Position numbers and translations under genes: made by a program
NCBI RefSeq assembly: GCF_020165495.1
Contig: NZ_JAIUIE010000004.1
Coordinates: 124,001 to 188,000 of the forward strand
Origin: Mesorhizobium sp. BR1-1-16
GTDB lineage: Bacteria; Pseudomonadota; Alphaproteobacteria; Rhizobiales; Kaistiaceae
DNA length: 64,000 nucleotides
Reading direction: 5' to 3'
Part shown: positions 34,466 through 42,184 of the stretch, one piece after another
How the letters are laid out: every line of letters starts with the position of its first letter
How positions within the stretch are numbered: position 1 is the first letter of the stretch
The notes under the pieces: model-generated
Told to the model about the DNA's origin: nothing
The model's database searches: none
What the model saw: the letters and a program-made list of their open reading frames with translations, nothing else

Positions 34466-35588
34466 GCGGAATTCCATAGAGATCGAGCGCGTTCTTCAGG
34501 AAGAAGCGGTCGCGGCGCTCCCTGCTGAGCGGCAACGGCATCGCGCGCTGGGGATCGTCGAAATCCCAATGCGGATAATCGGAGGCAAACAGCACGCGGT
34601 CCCAGCCGATCCAGTCGATCACTTCGGCGATGTGCTGGCGGTTGGCCGGTTCCTCGATCGGTTGCGACGTCAGCCAGACGCTCTCGCGGATATATTCGGA
34701 AGGCGGCCGCGGCAGATGAGCCAGTTCGTCCCTGCTGCGCTCCCAGATGCGATCAAGGCGCCAGCGGAGCGACGGCAGCCAGCCGAGCCCGCCTTCGATG
34801 AGGGCGACGCGCAGCGTCGGAAAGCGTTCGAAGACACCTTCGAGGACCAGACTGGCCAGCGCGGATTGCGAAGTCTGGGCGTGGCTCATCATGTCCTCGC
34901 CGTAGTAAGAGGGCCAGCCGCCGCCCGTAATCGCCCAGCCGCCATTGCCGAATGCATGGACGCCGATGGGTAGGCCGACTTCGGCGGCAGCAGCATAGAT
35001 CGGCCAGAAGCTCCGATGGCCAATGGGATTGGGAAGACGGCTCAGCAGAGACACCTGCACGAAGTCCCGCTTGCCTGCCAGGCGGTGGATTTCGGCGACG
35101 GCCGCCTGCGGGTCCTGATAGGCAGCAACGATCGAACCGCGGAGCCGCGGCTCGCGGGATGTCCATTCCTCGACCTGCCAGTCGTTGATGGCGGTGCAGA
35201 GCGCGACCGAGAGATCGATATTCTGCAGCGACTGCGCAGCGCCGAGCGGGATCAACACCCCGAATTGCACATTGTTGGGGTCGAGATGCTGGGCGCGCAT
35301 GAAGTCGAGATCGCTTCCCGGCATGCCGCCGCCTGGCGGGAAGGCATCACGCCGGACGGCCATTGGCTGCCCCTTGGGATACTGCATCTCCTGCGTAAAA
35401 CCTTGACGCGCCAGCATACCCACGGTCGCAATATGGGTGCGCCAGCGGGGCGCCAGCCGCGAGAAGATGTCTTTCTCCATCGAGCGAGGCGCCGGATGAA
35501 TGTCGCAATCGGCAATCGCTTGGCGGCCGCCGACAATGACCGCTGGCCGCGCTGCAGCCCCTCCGGCTGGGGTCGAAACATCGGTCAC
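34458..35588 (-). CDS. Amidohydrolase family protein C
   Basis: 376 aa from a GTG at 35588 in a GTGA overlap with protein D, giving (M)TDVSTPAGG; a longer frame to 35705 runs through the coding end of D and is rejected. Metal-site candidates: D and H in IADCDIHP, H in IGVHAFGNGG, D in FASDYPHWDFDD. It shares with protein A the order RRDAFP...PGSDLDFMRAQHLD and the C-terminal NALDLYGI, so it is A's paralogue. It has an extra N-terminal 25 residues rich in A, G and V. Co-translation with D suggests the pair works as a complex. Confidence 0.88.
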   Translation of the reverse strand: MTDVSTPAGGAAARPAVIVGGRQAIADCDIHPAPRSMEKDIFSRLAPRWRTHIATVGMLARQGFTQEMQYPKGQPMAVRRDAFPPGGGMPGSDLDFMRAQHLDPNNVQFGVLIPLGAAQSLQNIDLSVALCTAINDWQVEEWTSREPRLRGSIVAAYQDPQAAVAEIHRLAGKRDFVQVSLLSRLPNPIGHRSFWPIYAAAAEVGLPIGVHAFGNGGWAITGGGWPSYYGEDMMSHAQTSQSALASLVLEGVFERFPTLRVALIEGGLGWLPSLRWRLDRIWERSRDELAHLPRPPSEYIRESVWLTSQPIEEPANRQHIAEVIDWIGWDRVLFASDYPHWDFDDPQRAMPLPLSRERRDRFFLKNALDLYGIPHG

Positions 35589-36688
35589 GGCACCACCCCT
35601 TCGGCAAGTCGCGGATAGGTGGCGAGCGGATTGGCTCGACTGATGTGCGCGATCTGGTCCGGGCTCACTCCAGCGGGCAGCAGGTCGTCGCCGTCGAAGC
35701 GCCAATGCGGAAAGTCGCTCGCGAACAGGAGCATTTCATCGGACCCGATATGGTCGAGTAGGCGCTCGACAACCGCGGGATCGGCGGGGGTGTCGAACGG
35801 CTGGGTCGTGAGACGAACCCTGCTGCGGACGATCTCGCTGGGCGGCACCTTGACCCAGGGCGTCTCGCTGCGGAGGCCATGCCAGTATTTGTCGAGCCGC
35901 CACAGATAGGGCGGCAACCAACTGACGCCGGTCTCGCTGAGGACGACGCGAAGGGTCGGGAAGGCGCCGAAAACGCCCTCGAGGATCAGACTGGTGAGCT
36001 GTGTCTGGAACGCAGAGGCTTGCGAAAAATAGTCCTGCGCATAGTAGCTCGGCCATCCCGTGCCTGTGACCGGGTGACGGTACATGCTGCCGGCATGGAT
36101 GCCGACTGGCAGCCCACATTCCTCCGCCGCCTCATAGATCGGCCAGTAGTAGCGCTTGCCGAGCGGCATCTCGCCCATGACCAGCATCAGGACCTGCACG
36201 AAGCGGCGATCCGTGGCGACACGGCGGATCTCTTCGGCGGCCATGGTCGGATTTTGCATCGGCACGACGATCGAAGCCCGCAGCCGCGGTTCGTTGTCGA
36301 GCCATTCGCGCGCTATCCAATCGTTCAGCGCCCGAGCGATCGACTGCCCCATGTCCTCGCTGTGCAGCAGCTGGACGCCATAGAGGCAGTTGCAGATGGC
36401 GGCTGAAAAACCGTAGCGGTCGAGCAGGTTGACCTGGAGGCTGCGGAGTTGATCCCTGACAGACGCTGGCTCGGGCAACCGCCAGTCCGGCCTCGCATTA
36501 ATCGGGGCCTGCCGCGGGAACGCCGCCGTATCGAGGGTCTGCAGACCGCGCTGCAGCGAGACGTCGCGCCAATATTCATCGAGATATGGCAGCAGCGCGT
36601 CCCGGTGCGGCACCGTGATCTGGACGTCGCAATCGACCGCGCCTCTATAGGGCCGCGGCCGGTCTCCTCCGACATTCAGATCGTTCAT
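35585..36688 (-). CDS. Amidohydrolase family protein D
   Basis: 367 aa, paralogue of protein B. One feature stands out: at the first metal motif the sequence is GAVDCDVQITVP, with Q in place of the H of DCD-x-HP found in A, B and C. The remaining site residues (H in VGIHAGSMYRHP, D in FASDFPHWRFD) are kept. Loss of the first metal histidine may mean that D has altered or no catalytic activity and serves as partner to C. The start ATG at 36688 is 18 bp inside a CTGAC/GTCAG repeat region, and the gene lies 112 bp after the Rieske 3 gene. Confidence 0.87.
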   Translation of the reverse strand: MNDLNVGGDRPRPYRGAVDCDVQITVPHRDALLPYLDEYWRDVSLQRGLQTLDTAAFPRQAPINARPDWRLPEPASVRDQLRSLQVNLLDRYGFSAAICNCLYGVQLLHSEDMGQSIARALNDWIAREWLDNEPRLRASIVVPMQNPTMAAEEIRRVATDRRFVQVLMLVMGEMPLGKRYYWPIYEAAEECGLPVGIHAGSMYRHPVTGTGWPSYYAQDYFSQASAFQTQLTSLILEGVFGAFPTLRVVLSETGVSWLPPYLWRLDKYWHGLRSETPWVKVPPSEIVRSRVRLTTQPFDTPADPAVVERLLDHIGSDEMLLFASDFPHWRFDGDDLLPAGVSPDQIAHISRANPLATYPRLAEGVVP

Positions 36689-36705
36689 CGTCCGAAATGT
36701 CCTCC

Positions 36706-36727
36706 CTGACAGATCATGTTACGTCAG
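36706..36727. promoter_or_regulatory. Inverted repeat ahead of amidohydrolase D
   Basis: CTGAC (36706-36710) and GTCAG (36723-36727) are inverse arms 12 bp apart, 18-39 bp before the start of D, in the gap following Rieske 3. Could be a second operator in the array. Confidence 0.3.
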
Positions 36728-36800
36728 TCGCCTTCGTGCGCTAGGCGCACATCCCGCCGCGATGGATAGGAACAGATGCAGCGGCTGGCCGCGCTGGCCT

Positions 36801-37136
36801 CTACGCTTCGTCCTCCGGCAGCAGCACCTCGACGCCATCGGCGGCGACCCTGACCGGATAGATGATCAGCTGCTCCTCGGCCGGCTCACGCACGGCCCGG
36901 CCGGTCTCGACCTCGAAGCGCCCGCCATGCAGCGGGCATTCGATGATGTCGTCGTCGAGCCAGCCATCGGAGAGTATCGCGAAGGCATGGGTGCACACAT
37001 TCTGTGTGGCATGGAAGGTGCCCCGGACATTGCAGATCGCGAGCTTGTGCTCGCCAACCTCGACGCCGACCATCATGCCCGGCGCCAGGTCTTCGGCTGG
37101 GAAGAGGCGGGTCCATGTGCCGTCACGTATTGGCAT
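36801..37136 (-). CDS. Compact Rieske [2Fe-2S] ferredoxin (Rieske 3), head of the array
   Basis: 111 aa, the size of BphF/NdoA-type ferredoxins. Ligands C48 and H50 in CTHAFAIL and C67 and H70 in CPLHGGRFE, with the normal short spacing. The C-terminal VRVAADGVEVLLPED is typical of dioxygenase ferredoxins and of the small subunit of nitrite reductase. Being first in a minus-strand array that also has a reductase and another ferredoxin, it suggests an oxygenase-type electron chain, yet no oxygenase alpha subunit is found. A 14-bp palindrome lies 17-30 bp before its start. Confidence 0.93.
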   Translation of the reverse strand: MPIRDGTWTRLFPAEDLAPGMMVGVEVGEHKLAICNVRGTFHATQNVCTHAFAILSDGWLDDDIIECPLHGGRFEVETGRAVREPAEEQLIIYPVRVAADGVEVLLPEDEA

Positions 37137-37152
37137 TGCGTAACTTTCACGT

Positions 37153-37166
37153 GTTTTCCGGAAAAC
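37153..37166. promoter_or_regulatory. 14-bp perfect palindrome, candidate operator of the amidohydrolase array
   Basis: GTTTTCCGGAAAAC is fully self-complementary and lies in the 202-bp divergent space, close to the Rieske 3 start. In the same space, CTTGT (37283-37287) and ACAAG (37294-37298) form a second inverted pair nearer the regulator gene. MocR regulators usually bind in such divergent regions. Confidence 0.55.
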
Positions 37167-37338
37167 TGCAGGGCGGCGGCAGCAACGCCCCCGCGAGAAG
37201 GACTGCGCGGCACCCGTTTCGGATGCCGTTGGCGATGCTTTGCCGATACGGCCTTTGGCACCGCAATTGAAGGGCGCCTGTCCTTGTGCTGTAACAAGCA
37301 GACAAATGCATTTACGATATTGACAGGGCGTATCGGGA

Positions 37339-38751
37339 ATGAACTGGCGCTACCAGGAGGTGGTCCGCTTCGTGCAAAACTGCATCGATACGGGAACGCT
37401 CAAGCCAGGGGAGAGGCTGCAATCGGTGCGCGAGATGAGCGCCCAGACCGGCTTCAGTGTCGTCACGGTTCACCATGCCTATTCGCTGCTCGAAAGTGAG
37501 GGCATGATCGAGGCTCGGCCCCGATCCGGTTTCTATGTTGCCCATACGCCCCAGATCTCGACCGATTTCCCCGAGTTGGTCGTCCCCCACGGCAAAGCAA
37601 GCGGGGAAGTATCGATCTCCGTCCAGCTCTACAGGTTGATGGCCCTGTGGCGCGACCGGAAGATCGAAACCTTCGGCTCGCTTCACCCGAGCAGCGACCT
37701 CCTGCCGACGCAGGAGTTGCTGACCCATATGCGCCGATTCCTGCGCAACGTCCGACCCGACCGGCCTCCGGTCACGTCGCTGGCCGGGTCTTCGGATCTG
37801 CGCGACATCGTCTCGCGCCGGGCGGCCACACGCGGCATACGCATCCGCGAGAACAACACGATCGTCACCAGCAGCAGCCAGACGGCGCTCGATCTCTGCC
37901 TCGACGTGGTCACGCGGCCGGGGGATCTCGTGATGATCGAGAGCCCGTCCTATTTTCCGCTGTTCGCGGCGCTGCAGCGACGGCATCTGCGAGCGATCGA
38001 AATCTACTCCCATCCGATGACCGGCATCGATCCCGACCAGTTCGATCATCTCATCGACACCAACGACATCCGCGCCTGCCTGTTGATGCCGGTGAACCAC
38101 TTTCCGACGGGGGTGAGCTATCCCGAGGGCGTATTGCAGCGCATCGCCTCCAAAGCGGGCGACAAGGCCGTTCCGATCATCGAATACGACACATTCTCGG
38201 AGCTCACCCATGCGCCCAGCAATCCGCACTCGCTGAAGAATTTTGATCGCAACGACTTTGTTCTGCAAATCGGCAGCTTTGCCTCGACGCTGGGACCGCT
38301 CGCCGGCGCAGGCTGGGTGCTGAACAGCCGCTATCGCGAGGCGATCCTGGAAAAGCTCGTCTTTACCGACCTGGCCGCCGGCGAAGCGGCCTTGCAGCAC
38401 GCCATCGCTGAATGCATCGTCCGCCACAGCTATGACCGCCAGTTGAGGCACATCCGCGAGCAGTTGAAGGCTCGGATGCGCAGGGGCATGCATCTGGTCG
38501 CGCAGCTGTTTCCGCGACAGTGCACGATCTCCCGGCCCTCGGGCGGCTTCATGTGCTGGATCCGCCTGCCGGGAAACGTCGACTCCATTGCCCTGGCCGA
38601 ACGCGCAGCGGATCTCGGCATCTCGATCATCCCGGGGCCGCTTCTTTCGGTGGCCAGTTCATTCCGCAACTTCATCGGCCTCAATTTTTCGTTCGAATGG
38701 ACGGACGCGACCGAAGACCGCCTTGCCACGCTCGCCGGCCTGCTGGAATGA
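37339..38751 (+). CDS. MocR/PdxR-type regulator (GntR HTH plus aminotransferase-like domain) lacking the PLP lysine
   Basis: 470 aa. Residues about 5-70 are a GntR winged helix (GERLQSVREMSAQTGFSVVTVHHAYSLLESEGMIEARP); about 90-465 resemble a fold-type I aminotransferase. In normal MocR proteins the PLP Schiff-base lysine lies in GSFSKTLxPGLR; here the block is GSFASTLGPLAGAG, with serine (S316) at the lysine position. The carboxylate-binding arginine of the C-terminal RLNF motif is also changed (G447 in FIGLNFS). PLP therefore cannot be bound covalently, and the domain may bind another ligand or act as a dimer scaffold. No good ribosome site is visible. It is divergent from the amidohydrolase array, which it probably controls. 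Confidence 0.9.
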   Translation: MNWRYQEVVRFVQNCIDTGTLKPGERLQSVREMSAQTGFSVVTVHHAYSLLESEGMIEARPRSGFYVAHTPQISTDFPELVVPHGKASGEVSISVQLYRLMALWRDRKIETFGSLHPSSDLLPTQELLTHMRRFLRNVRPDRPPVTSLAGSSDLRDIVSRRAATRGIRIRENNTIVTSSSQTALDLCLDVVTRPGDLVMIESPSYFPLFAALQRRHLRAIEIYSHPMTGIDPDQFDHLIDTNDIRACLLMPVNHFPTGVSYPEGVLQRIASKAGDKAVPIIEYDTFSELTHAPSNPHSLKNFDRNDFVLQIGSFASTLGPLAGAGWVLNSRYREAILEKLVFTDLAAGEAALQHAIAECIVRHSYDRQLRHIREQLKARMRRGMHLVAQLFPRQCTISRPSGGFMCWIRLPGNVDSIALAERAADLGISIIPGPLLSVASSFRNFIGLNFSFEWTDATEDRLATLAGLLE

Positions 38752-38799
38752 GCACCTTGAGAGGGCAACGGTTCCGCTCGAGCCTTCCGCCGCTCTGGG

Positions 38800-39123
38800 T
38801 CAGGCCCGCACGACCGGTGATGCGACGCCTCGTCCCTCCCTTTTAACGGCGATCGAACCGATGTCCGTCGAGCGGCGCATGCATCGATCGTCACCAGCGA
38901 AACATAGCGGGGTGTCTAGCGGCGCCGTGCCCACGCTCCATGGCCGGGTTCTCCGCCAGTTCACGTGCTTCTCGCCCGTCTGCCCTTCACGCACCCAGAA
39001 GACCAGGACGATCTTCTGCGGCACGAGGACAGAGGGCCGTGAAAACACCTCCGCAGCCTCCGCCTGAACCTCAGAAGAAGGGGCAGCGTGCAGATCGACG
39101 ACCCACCGGGGACCGCCCTTCAT
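38800..39123 (-). CDS. Unrecognised 107-aa open frame, doubtful
   Basis: I do not recognise the product. It contains a hydrophobic SVLVPQKIVLVFWV stretch and is otherwise basic. Its only support is a promoter-like TTGACA...TTCTAT immediately upstream on the same strand; the ATG is so close that the message would be nearly leaderless. It may be a remnant or noise. Confidence 0.2.
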   Translation of the reverse strand: MKGGPRWVVDLHAAPSSEVQAEAAEVFSRPSVLVPQKIVLVFWVREGQTGEKHVNWRRTRPWSVGTAPLDTPLCFAGDDRCMRRSTDIGSIAVKREGRGVASPVVRA

Positions 39124-39136
39124 AATTTGATATAAA

Positions 39137-39165
39137 ATAGAAAATCAAAAGAGTGTCGCTGTCAA
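39137..39165 (-). promoter_or_regulatory. Promoter-like sequence on the minus strand
   Basis: Read on the minus strand: TTGACA (39160-39165), 17 bp spacer, TTCTAT (39137-39142), inside an AT-rich patch. It points toward the doubtful 107-aa frame and away from the GntR gene. Confidence 0.4.
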
Positions 39166-39168
39166 GGA

Positions 39169-39366
39169 TTGGCTCTGCCAACGCCCCGCCCGGTGACCGT
39201 CAGCTTGAGACTGGATTCACTTCCGGCCCGCGTCCATGACGCGATTTCAGGGGAGGATATCCTTCTCCCGTCGACCGATAGCGGGCGGATCGAGGTGGCG
39301 GTGCCGTCGCCGCATATCCATCGCGCGATCGGGCTCGAGAGCGGCCTTCGAAGGCGACGTCGCTAA
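39169..39366 (+). pseudogene. Possible C-terminal remnant of a glycoside hydrolase
   Basis: A 65-codon frame reads RLDSLPARVHDAISGEDILLPSTDSGRIEV, then AVPSPHIHRAIGLE. The pattern 'D-alpha-(S/T)GE...G-x-(I/L)-x-(V/L)-x-(V/L)-P-x-x-hydrophobic-x-(V/L)' resembles the all-beta C-terminal domain of GH13/GH36-type glycosidases. With no upstream catalytic part, it would be a decayed end fragment. It overlaps the GntR stop by 4 bp on the other strand. Low certainty; a chance frame is possible. Confidence 0.3.
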
Positions 39367-40157
39367 CCCTCGCGGATGGACGACAAACCGAGATCGACCA
39401 CGGCGATGTTCAGGAGTTGCGTCATCGTCGCAAACGCGCCTTCGCTGTCGCGCATGCGGACGCGGTCGATCACCTCGCCATGCATGGAAAGGGAGGCGCC
39501 CGGCTCGCGGGCACGCGCAATGGTGAGGCGGAAGGAATAGGCCAGCGCTGCGCCGATCGTGTTGGAGAGCTGCTGGAAGACGATGTTGCGGCTCGCGCGG
39601 AGCAGCGCCGTGTGAAAATCGATGTCGGCCCGGTTGAAGGCGTCGAAGTCCTGCGACTGCTTGTGGCGGCTCATGAGGCGGAAGGCCTCCTCCATCGGCG
39701 CGATGTCGGCGGCGGTGGCGCGCAGGGCTGCGAGGCGCGCCGCGGCCGGCTCGATCACCTGCCGCGCCTCGATGAGGCTCAGGACCAGCTCGGCGCTTGG
39801 CCGCAATTCCATGGACCAGGCCAGCAGATCGGGATCGAGCAGGTTCCAGTAGTCGCGCGCGCGGACCACCGTGCCGACACGCGGGCGCGTCGTCACCATG
39901 CCCTTGGAATCAAGAACCTTGATCGCCTCGCGCATCGCGCTGCGGCTGACATTGAACATGCCGCAGAGTTCCGGTTCGGACGGAAGCACAGTGCCCGGCA
40001 TGAATTCGCCGTCGAGGAGACGCTGCGCCAGCGTCTTCACGACGTGGCGATGGACGCGCGGCTTGACGAGCGCCTTGGCAAGCGGCTTGGTCGGCGCGGC
40101 GGATAGCGTCAATTCGTGTGCCCTCTCGAGGCCGCCCCGGAGCGGCCCTTCATTCAT
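39363..40157 (-). CDS. FCD-domain GntR family regulator (FadR subfamily)
   Basis: 264 aa. The winged helix spans about residues 35-100 (LPSEPELCGMFNVSRSAMREAIKVLDSKGMV), the ligand-binding FCD domain about 120-250, with metal or acid-binding candidates D178 and H182 (ADIDFH) and a later H in SLSMHGEV. FCD-GntR proteins respond to sugar acids such as galactonate, gluconate or glucuronate and usually repress. It ends an operon with a galactonate-dehydratase-like enzyme and an SDR, and is the natural reader of the repeats between the divergent promoters at 42099-42188. The ATG at 40157 overlaps the SDR stop by 8 bp. Confidence 0.92.
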   Translation of the reverse strand: MNEGPLRGGLERAHELTLSAAPTKPLAKALVKPRVHRHVVKTLAQRLLDGEFMPGTVLPSEPELCGMFNVSRSAMREAIKVLDSKGMVTTRPRVGTVVRARDYWNLLDPDLLAWSMELRPSAELVLSLIEARQVIEPAAARLAALRATAADIAPMEEAFRLMSRHKQSQDFDAFNRADIDFHTALLRASRNIVFQQLSNTIGAALAYSFRLTIARAREPGASLSMHGEVIDRVRMRDSEGAFATMTQLLNIAVVDLGLSSIREG

Positions 40158-40911
40158 GATAGAGCACGGAACGCCCGCCATCGATGGCGATCGATGTGGC
40201 GTTGATGAAGGGCGCCTCGTCACTGGCGAGAAAAACGGCCGTCATCGCCACCTCCTCGGGCCGGCCAATGCGGCCGGGCGGATGCAGGCGATAGGTGCGT
40301 TGCCGCTCCGCCTCCGGGTCGGGGAAGCCGTTCCAATATTCGATAGCGAGATCGGTCTCGATATAGCCGGGCGCGATCGCGTTCACCCGGATGTTGCGGG
40401 CGGCATATTCGATGCCGAGCGCGCGGGTGAGACCGAGCAGGCCGTGCTTCGCCACCGGATAGGGGAAGGTGTGCGGAATGATAGTGGAGCTGTGCGAGGA
40501 GGCGATGTTGACGATCGAACCGCCCTTGCCAGCGAGCATCACCGGCAGCACAGCACGGCAGACGCGCCAGACGCCTTCGAGATCGACGGCCATGCAGCGC
40601 GCCCATTCGGCGTCCGTCGTCTCCAGCGGTTCGTGAAAGACATTGATGCCTGCATTGTTCACGAGTCCGTCGATGCGGCCGAACCGGGCGACGACCGTCT
40701 CGACCAAGGCGTCGACCGAGGATTGAGCCGTCACATCGGTCTCGACGAACAGCGCCCGTTCGCCGAGCTTCTCCGCCATGGCCGCGCCGGTGAGCGGATC
40801 GCGCTCGGCAATGGCGACATGCGCACCGGCCTCGATGAAGGCGCGGGCAATGGCCGCGCCGATGCCGCGGCCTGCTCCGGTGACGATGGCGATCTTGTCC
40901 GCGAGGCGCAT
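40150..40911 (-). CDS. SDR family oxidoreductase of the sugar-acid operon
   Basis: 253 aa from the ATG at 40911 (MRLADKIAIVTGAGRGIG), one base after the upstream stop. Cofactor loop TGAGRGIG, NNAG, catalytic serine in NIASSHSS, and YPVAK; the C-terminus reads AIDGGRSVLYHE. An acidic residue at the end of beta-2 (AERD) suggests NAD. In non-phosphorylative sugar pathways such enzymes oxidise a sugar to its lactone or a 2-keto-3-deoxy acid further on; both fit next to a sugar-acid dehydratase. Confidence 0.92.
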   Translation of the reverse strand: MRLADKIAIVTGAGRGIGAAIARAFIEAGAHVAIAERDPLTGAAMAEKLGERALFVETDVTAQSSVDALVETVVARFGRIDGLVNNAGINVFHEPLETTDAEWARCMAVDLEGVWRVCRAVLPVMLAGKGGSIVNIASSHSSTIIPHTFPYPVAKHGLLGLTRALGIEYAARNIRVNAIAPGYIETDLAIEYWNGFPDPEAERQRTYRLHPPGRIGRPEEVAMTAVFLASDEAPFINATSIAIDGGRSVLYHE

Positions 40912-40912
40912 T

Positions 40913-42085
40913 TTACCAGTCCGCGATCGTGCCATCGGGAAGGATGGCGTTCTGCGTATGCAACACTTCCTGCGCGTAAGGGTGGCGCGCGCATTCCGCC
41001 TCGTTCACGACGACGCCGAGGCCCGGCGTTTCCGGAACCTGCCAGTAACCGTCGACACGGCGGATCGGGCCCTCGACGACATCGAAATACCAGGGCACGG
41101 CGCCGACCATCTCCTCCTGGATGACGTGGTTCGGCGTCGAGACGGCAAAATGCAGCGCTGCCACGCCGGCAATCGGCCCGAGCGGGTTATGCGGTGCAAC
41201 GCCGATGCCGAGCGCCTCGGCCCGGGCGGCAATCTTCTTCGCCTCGAGCAGGCCGCCACAATGGCAGATATCGGGCTGCACGATGTCGATGGAGCGCGTC
41301 GCGAACAGCGCCTCGAAATCGGCCCGCTCGATCAGCCGCTCTCCGGTGGCGAGCGGAACGCGGCTTCGCCCTGCGAGACTGGCGAGCGCCTGGAAATCGC
41401 CCGGCTGCACCGGCTCCTCGACGAACATCGGCCGCGAAGGCGCGAGCGCCTCGATATAAGCGAGCGCCGCGCCGGCCGAGGCCGGACGGCCGTGGAAGTC
41501 GACCATGATCTCGATCGTATCGCCCACCGCCGCACGCATCGCTTCCATCATGCGCGCCACCTTGTCCACATCCGGCAGGGGCGCGTGGTAGTGCGTGTAG
41601 GGCACGAACACCGCCTTGAACGCGCGGTAGCCGTTCTCCACCACCTCGCGTGCGCGCTCCACCAGCGGGGCAACATCCGTCGTCTCGTAGACGGCGCGCA
41701 TGTCGCCCATGCCGAGATGCGTATAGACGCCGACGCGGTCACGCACCTTGCCGCCGAGCAGCCGCCAGACCGGCACGCCGAGATGCTTGCCGAGAATGTC
41801 CCAGAGCGCCATCTCGATGCCGGAGACCGCGCTCATACCGATGGCGCCGAGGCGCCAGAAGCTCTGCTTGGTCATGACGCGGAACGCCTGCTCGATGTCG
41901 CGCGGATCCCGTCCGATCAGGAGCGGGGCGAGATCCTCGACCGCCCCGACCACCGCGCGGGTCTTCCATTCGAGCGTCGCCTCGCCCCAGCCGAAGAGGC
42001 CCGGCTCGTCGGTCTCGACCTTGACGAAAACCCAGTTTCGCATCTCGGCATTGACGACCCGCGTCGTAATAGCAGTAATCTTCAA
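40913..42085 (-). CDS. Enolase-superfamily sugar-acid dehydratase (galactonate dehydratase-like)
   Basis: 390 aa from a TTG at 42085, which gives (M)KITAITTRV as in DgoD and in the paralogue at 51730; an ATG at 42100 is also in frame but would be almost leaderless. Metal ligands fit D196, E223 and E249 (VDFHGR, FVEEPV, TGERL), with H198 and H299 (VAPHNPLGP) as the acid/base pair of the galactonate dehydratase branch. It removes water from an aldonic acid to give a 2-keto-3-deoxy acid. Which sugar acid is unknown: galactonate, gluconate and others are possible. It is the first gene of a three-gene minus-strand operon divergent from a sugar importer and GH2 glycosidase. Confidence 0.88.
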   Translation of the reverse strand: MKITAITTRVVNAEMRNWVFVKVETDEPGLFGWGEATLEWKTRAVVGAVEDLAPLLIGRDPRDIEQAFRVMTKQSFWRLGAIGMSAVSGIEMALWDILGKHLGVPVWRLLGGKVRDRVGVYTHLGMGDMRAVYETTDVAPLVERAREVVENGYRAFKAVFVPYTHYHAPLPDVDKVARMMEAMRAAVGDTIEIMVDFHGRPASAGAALAYIEALAPSRPMFVEEPVQPGDFQALASLAGRSRVPLATGERLIERADFEALFATRSIDIVQPDICHCGGLLEAKKIAARAEALGIGVAPHNPLGPIAGVAALHFAVSTPNHVIQEEMVGAVPWYFDVVEGPIRRVDGYWQVPETPGLGVVVNEAECARHPYAQEVLHTQNAILPDGTIADW

Positions 42086-42111
42086 GGCGCACCCATACAT
42101 CTGATTATTCG

Positions 42112-42140
42112 ATGGTATCCGCTCAAAAATGGCTGGTCAA
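42112..42140 (-). promoter_or_regulatory. Promoter of the dehydratase-SDR-GntR operon
   Basis: On the minus strand: TTGACC (42135-42140), 17 bp, TACCAT (42112-42117). Predicted start near 42105, about 20 nt before the TTG start. Confidence 0.5.
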
Positions 42141-42154
42141 CAGTTCCGAACGGC

Positions 42155-42184
42155 TTGACACGCCCTTCAAACATCGGATTATTT
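42155..42184 (+). promoter_or_regulatory. Promoter of the sugar importer-GH2 operon
   Basis: TTGACA (42155-42160) with an ATTATT or TTATTT box 17-18 bp downstream (42178-42184). It lies 23 bp before the permease ATG and overlaps the second repeat. Confidence 0.6.

Larger units (their letters stand above)
38752..39362. other. Gene-poor space between MocR and GntR genes
   Basis: 611 bp. It holds two weak open frames (38800-39123 minus, 39169-39366 plus), an AT-rich patch near 39121-39150 and a promoter-like sequence on the minus strand. Base use is more irregular than in the flanking genes, consistent with decayed sequence. Confidence 0.45.

Noticed and set aside
29646-37136. Search for a Rieske oxygenase alpha subunit or cytochrome P450 to go with the ferredoxins
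   Set aside because: No frame in the window carries a Rieske domain joined to a mononuclear iron domain, nor a P450 heme motif.
37320-37325. TTGACA as a -35 box for the MocR-type gene
   Set aside because: It is only 13 bp before the ATG, so no -10 box fits.
42066-42077. AATAGCAGTAATC near the dehydratase start as another ATAGCWGTTAT copy
   Set aside because: Lies inside the coding start (ITAIT codons) and matches only in part.
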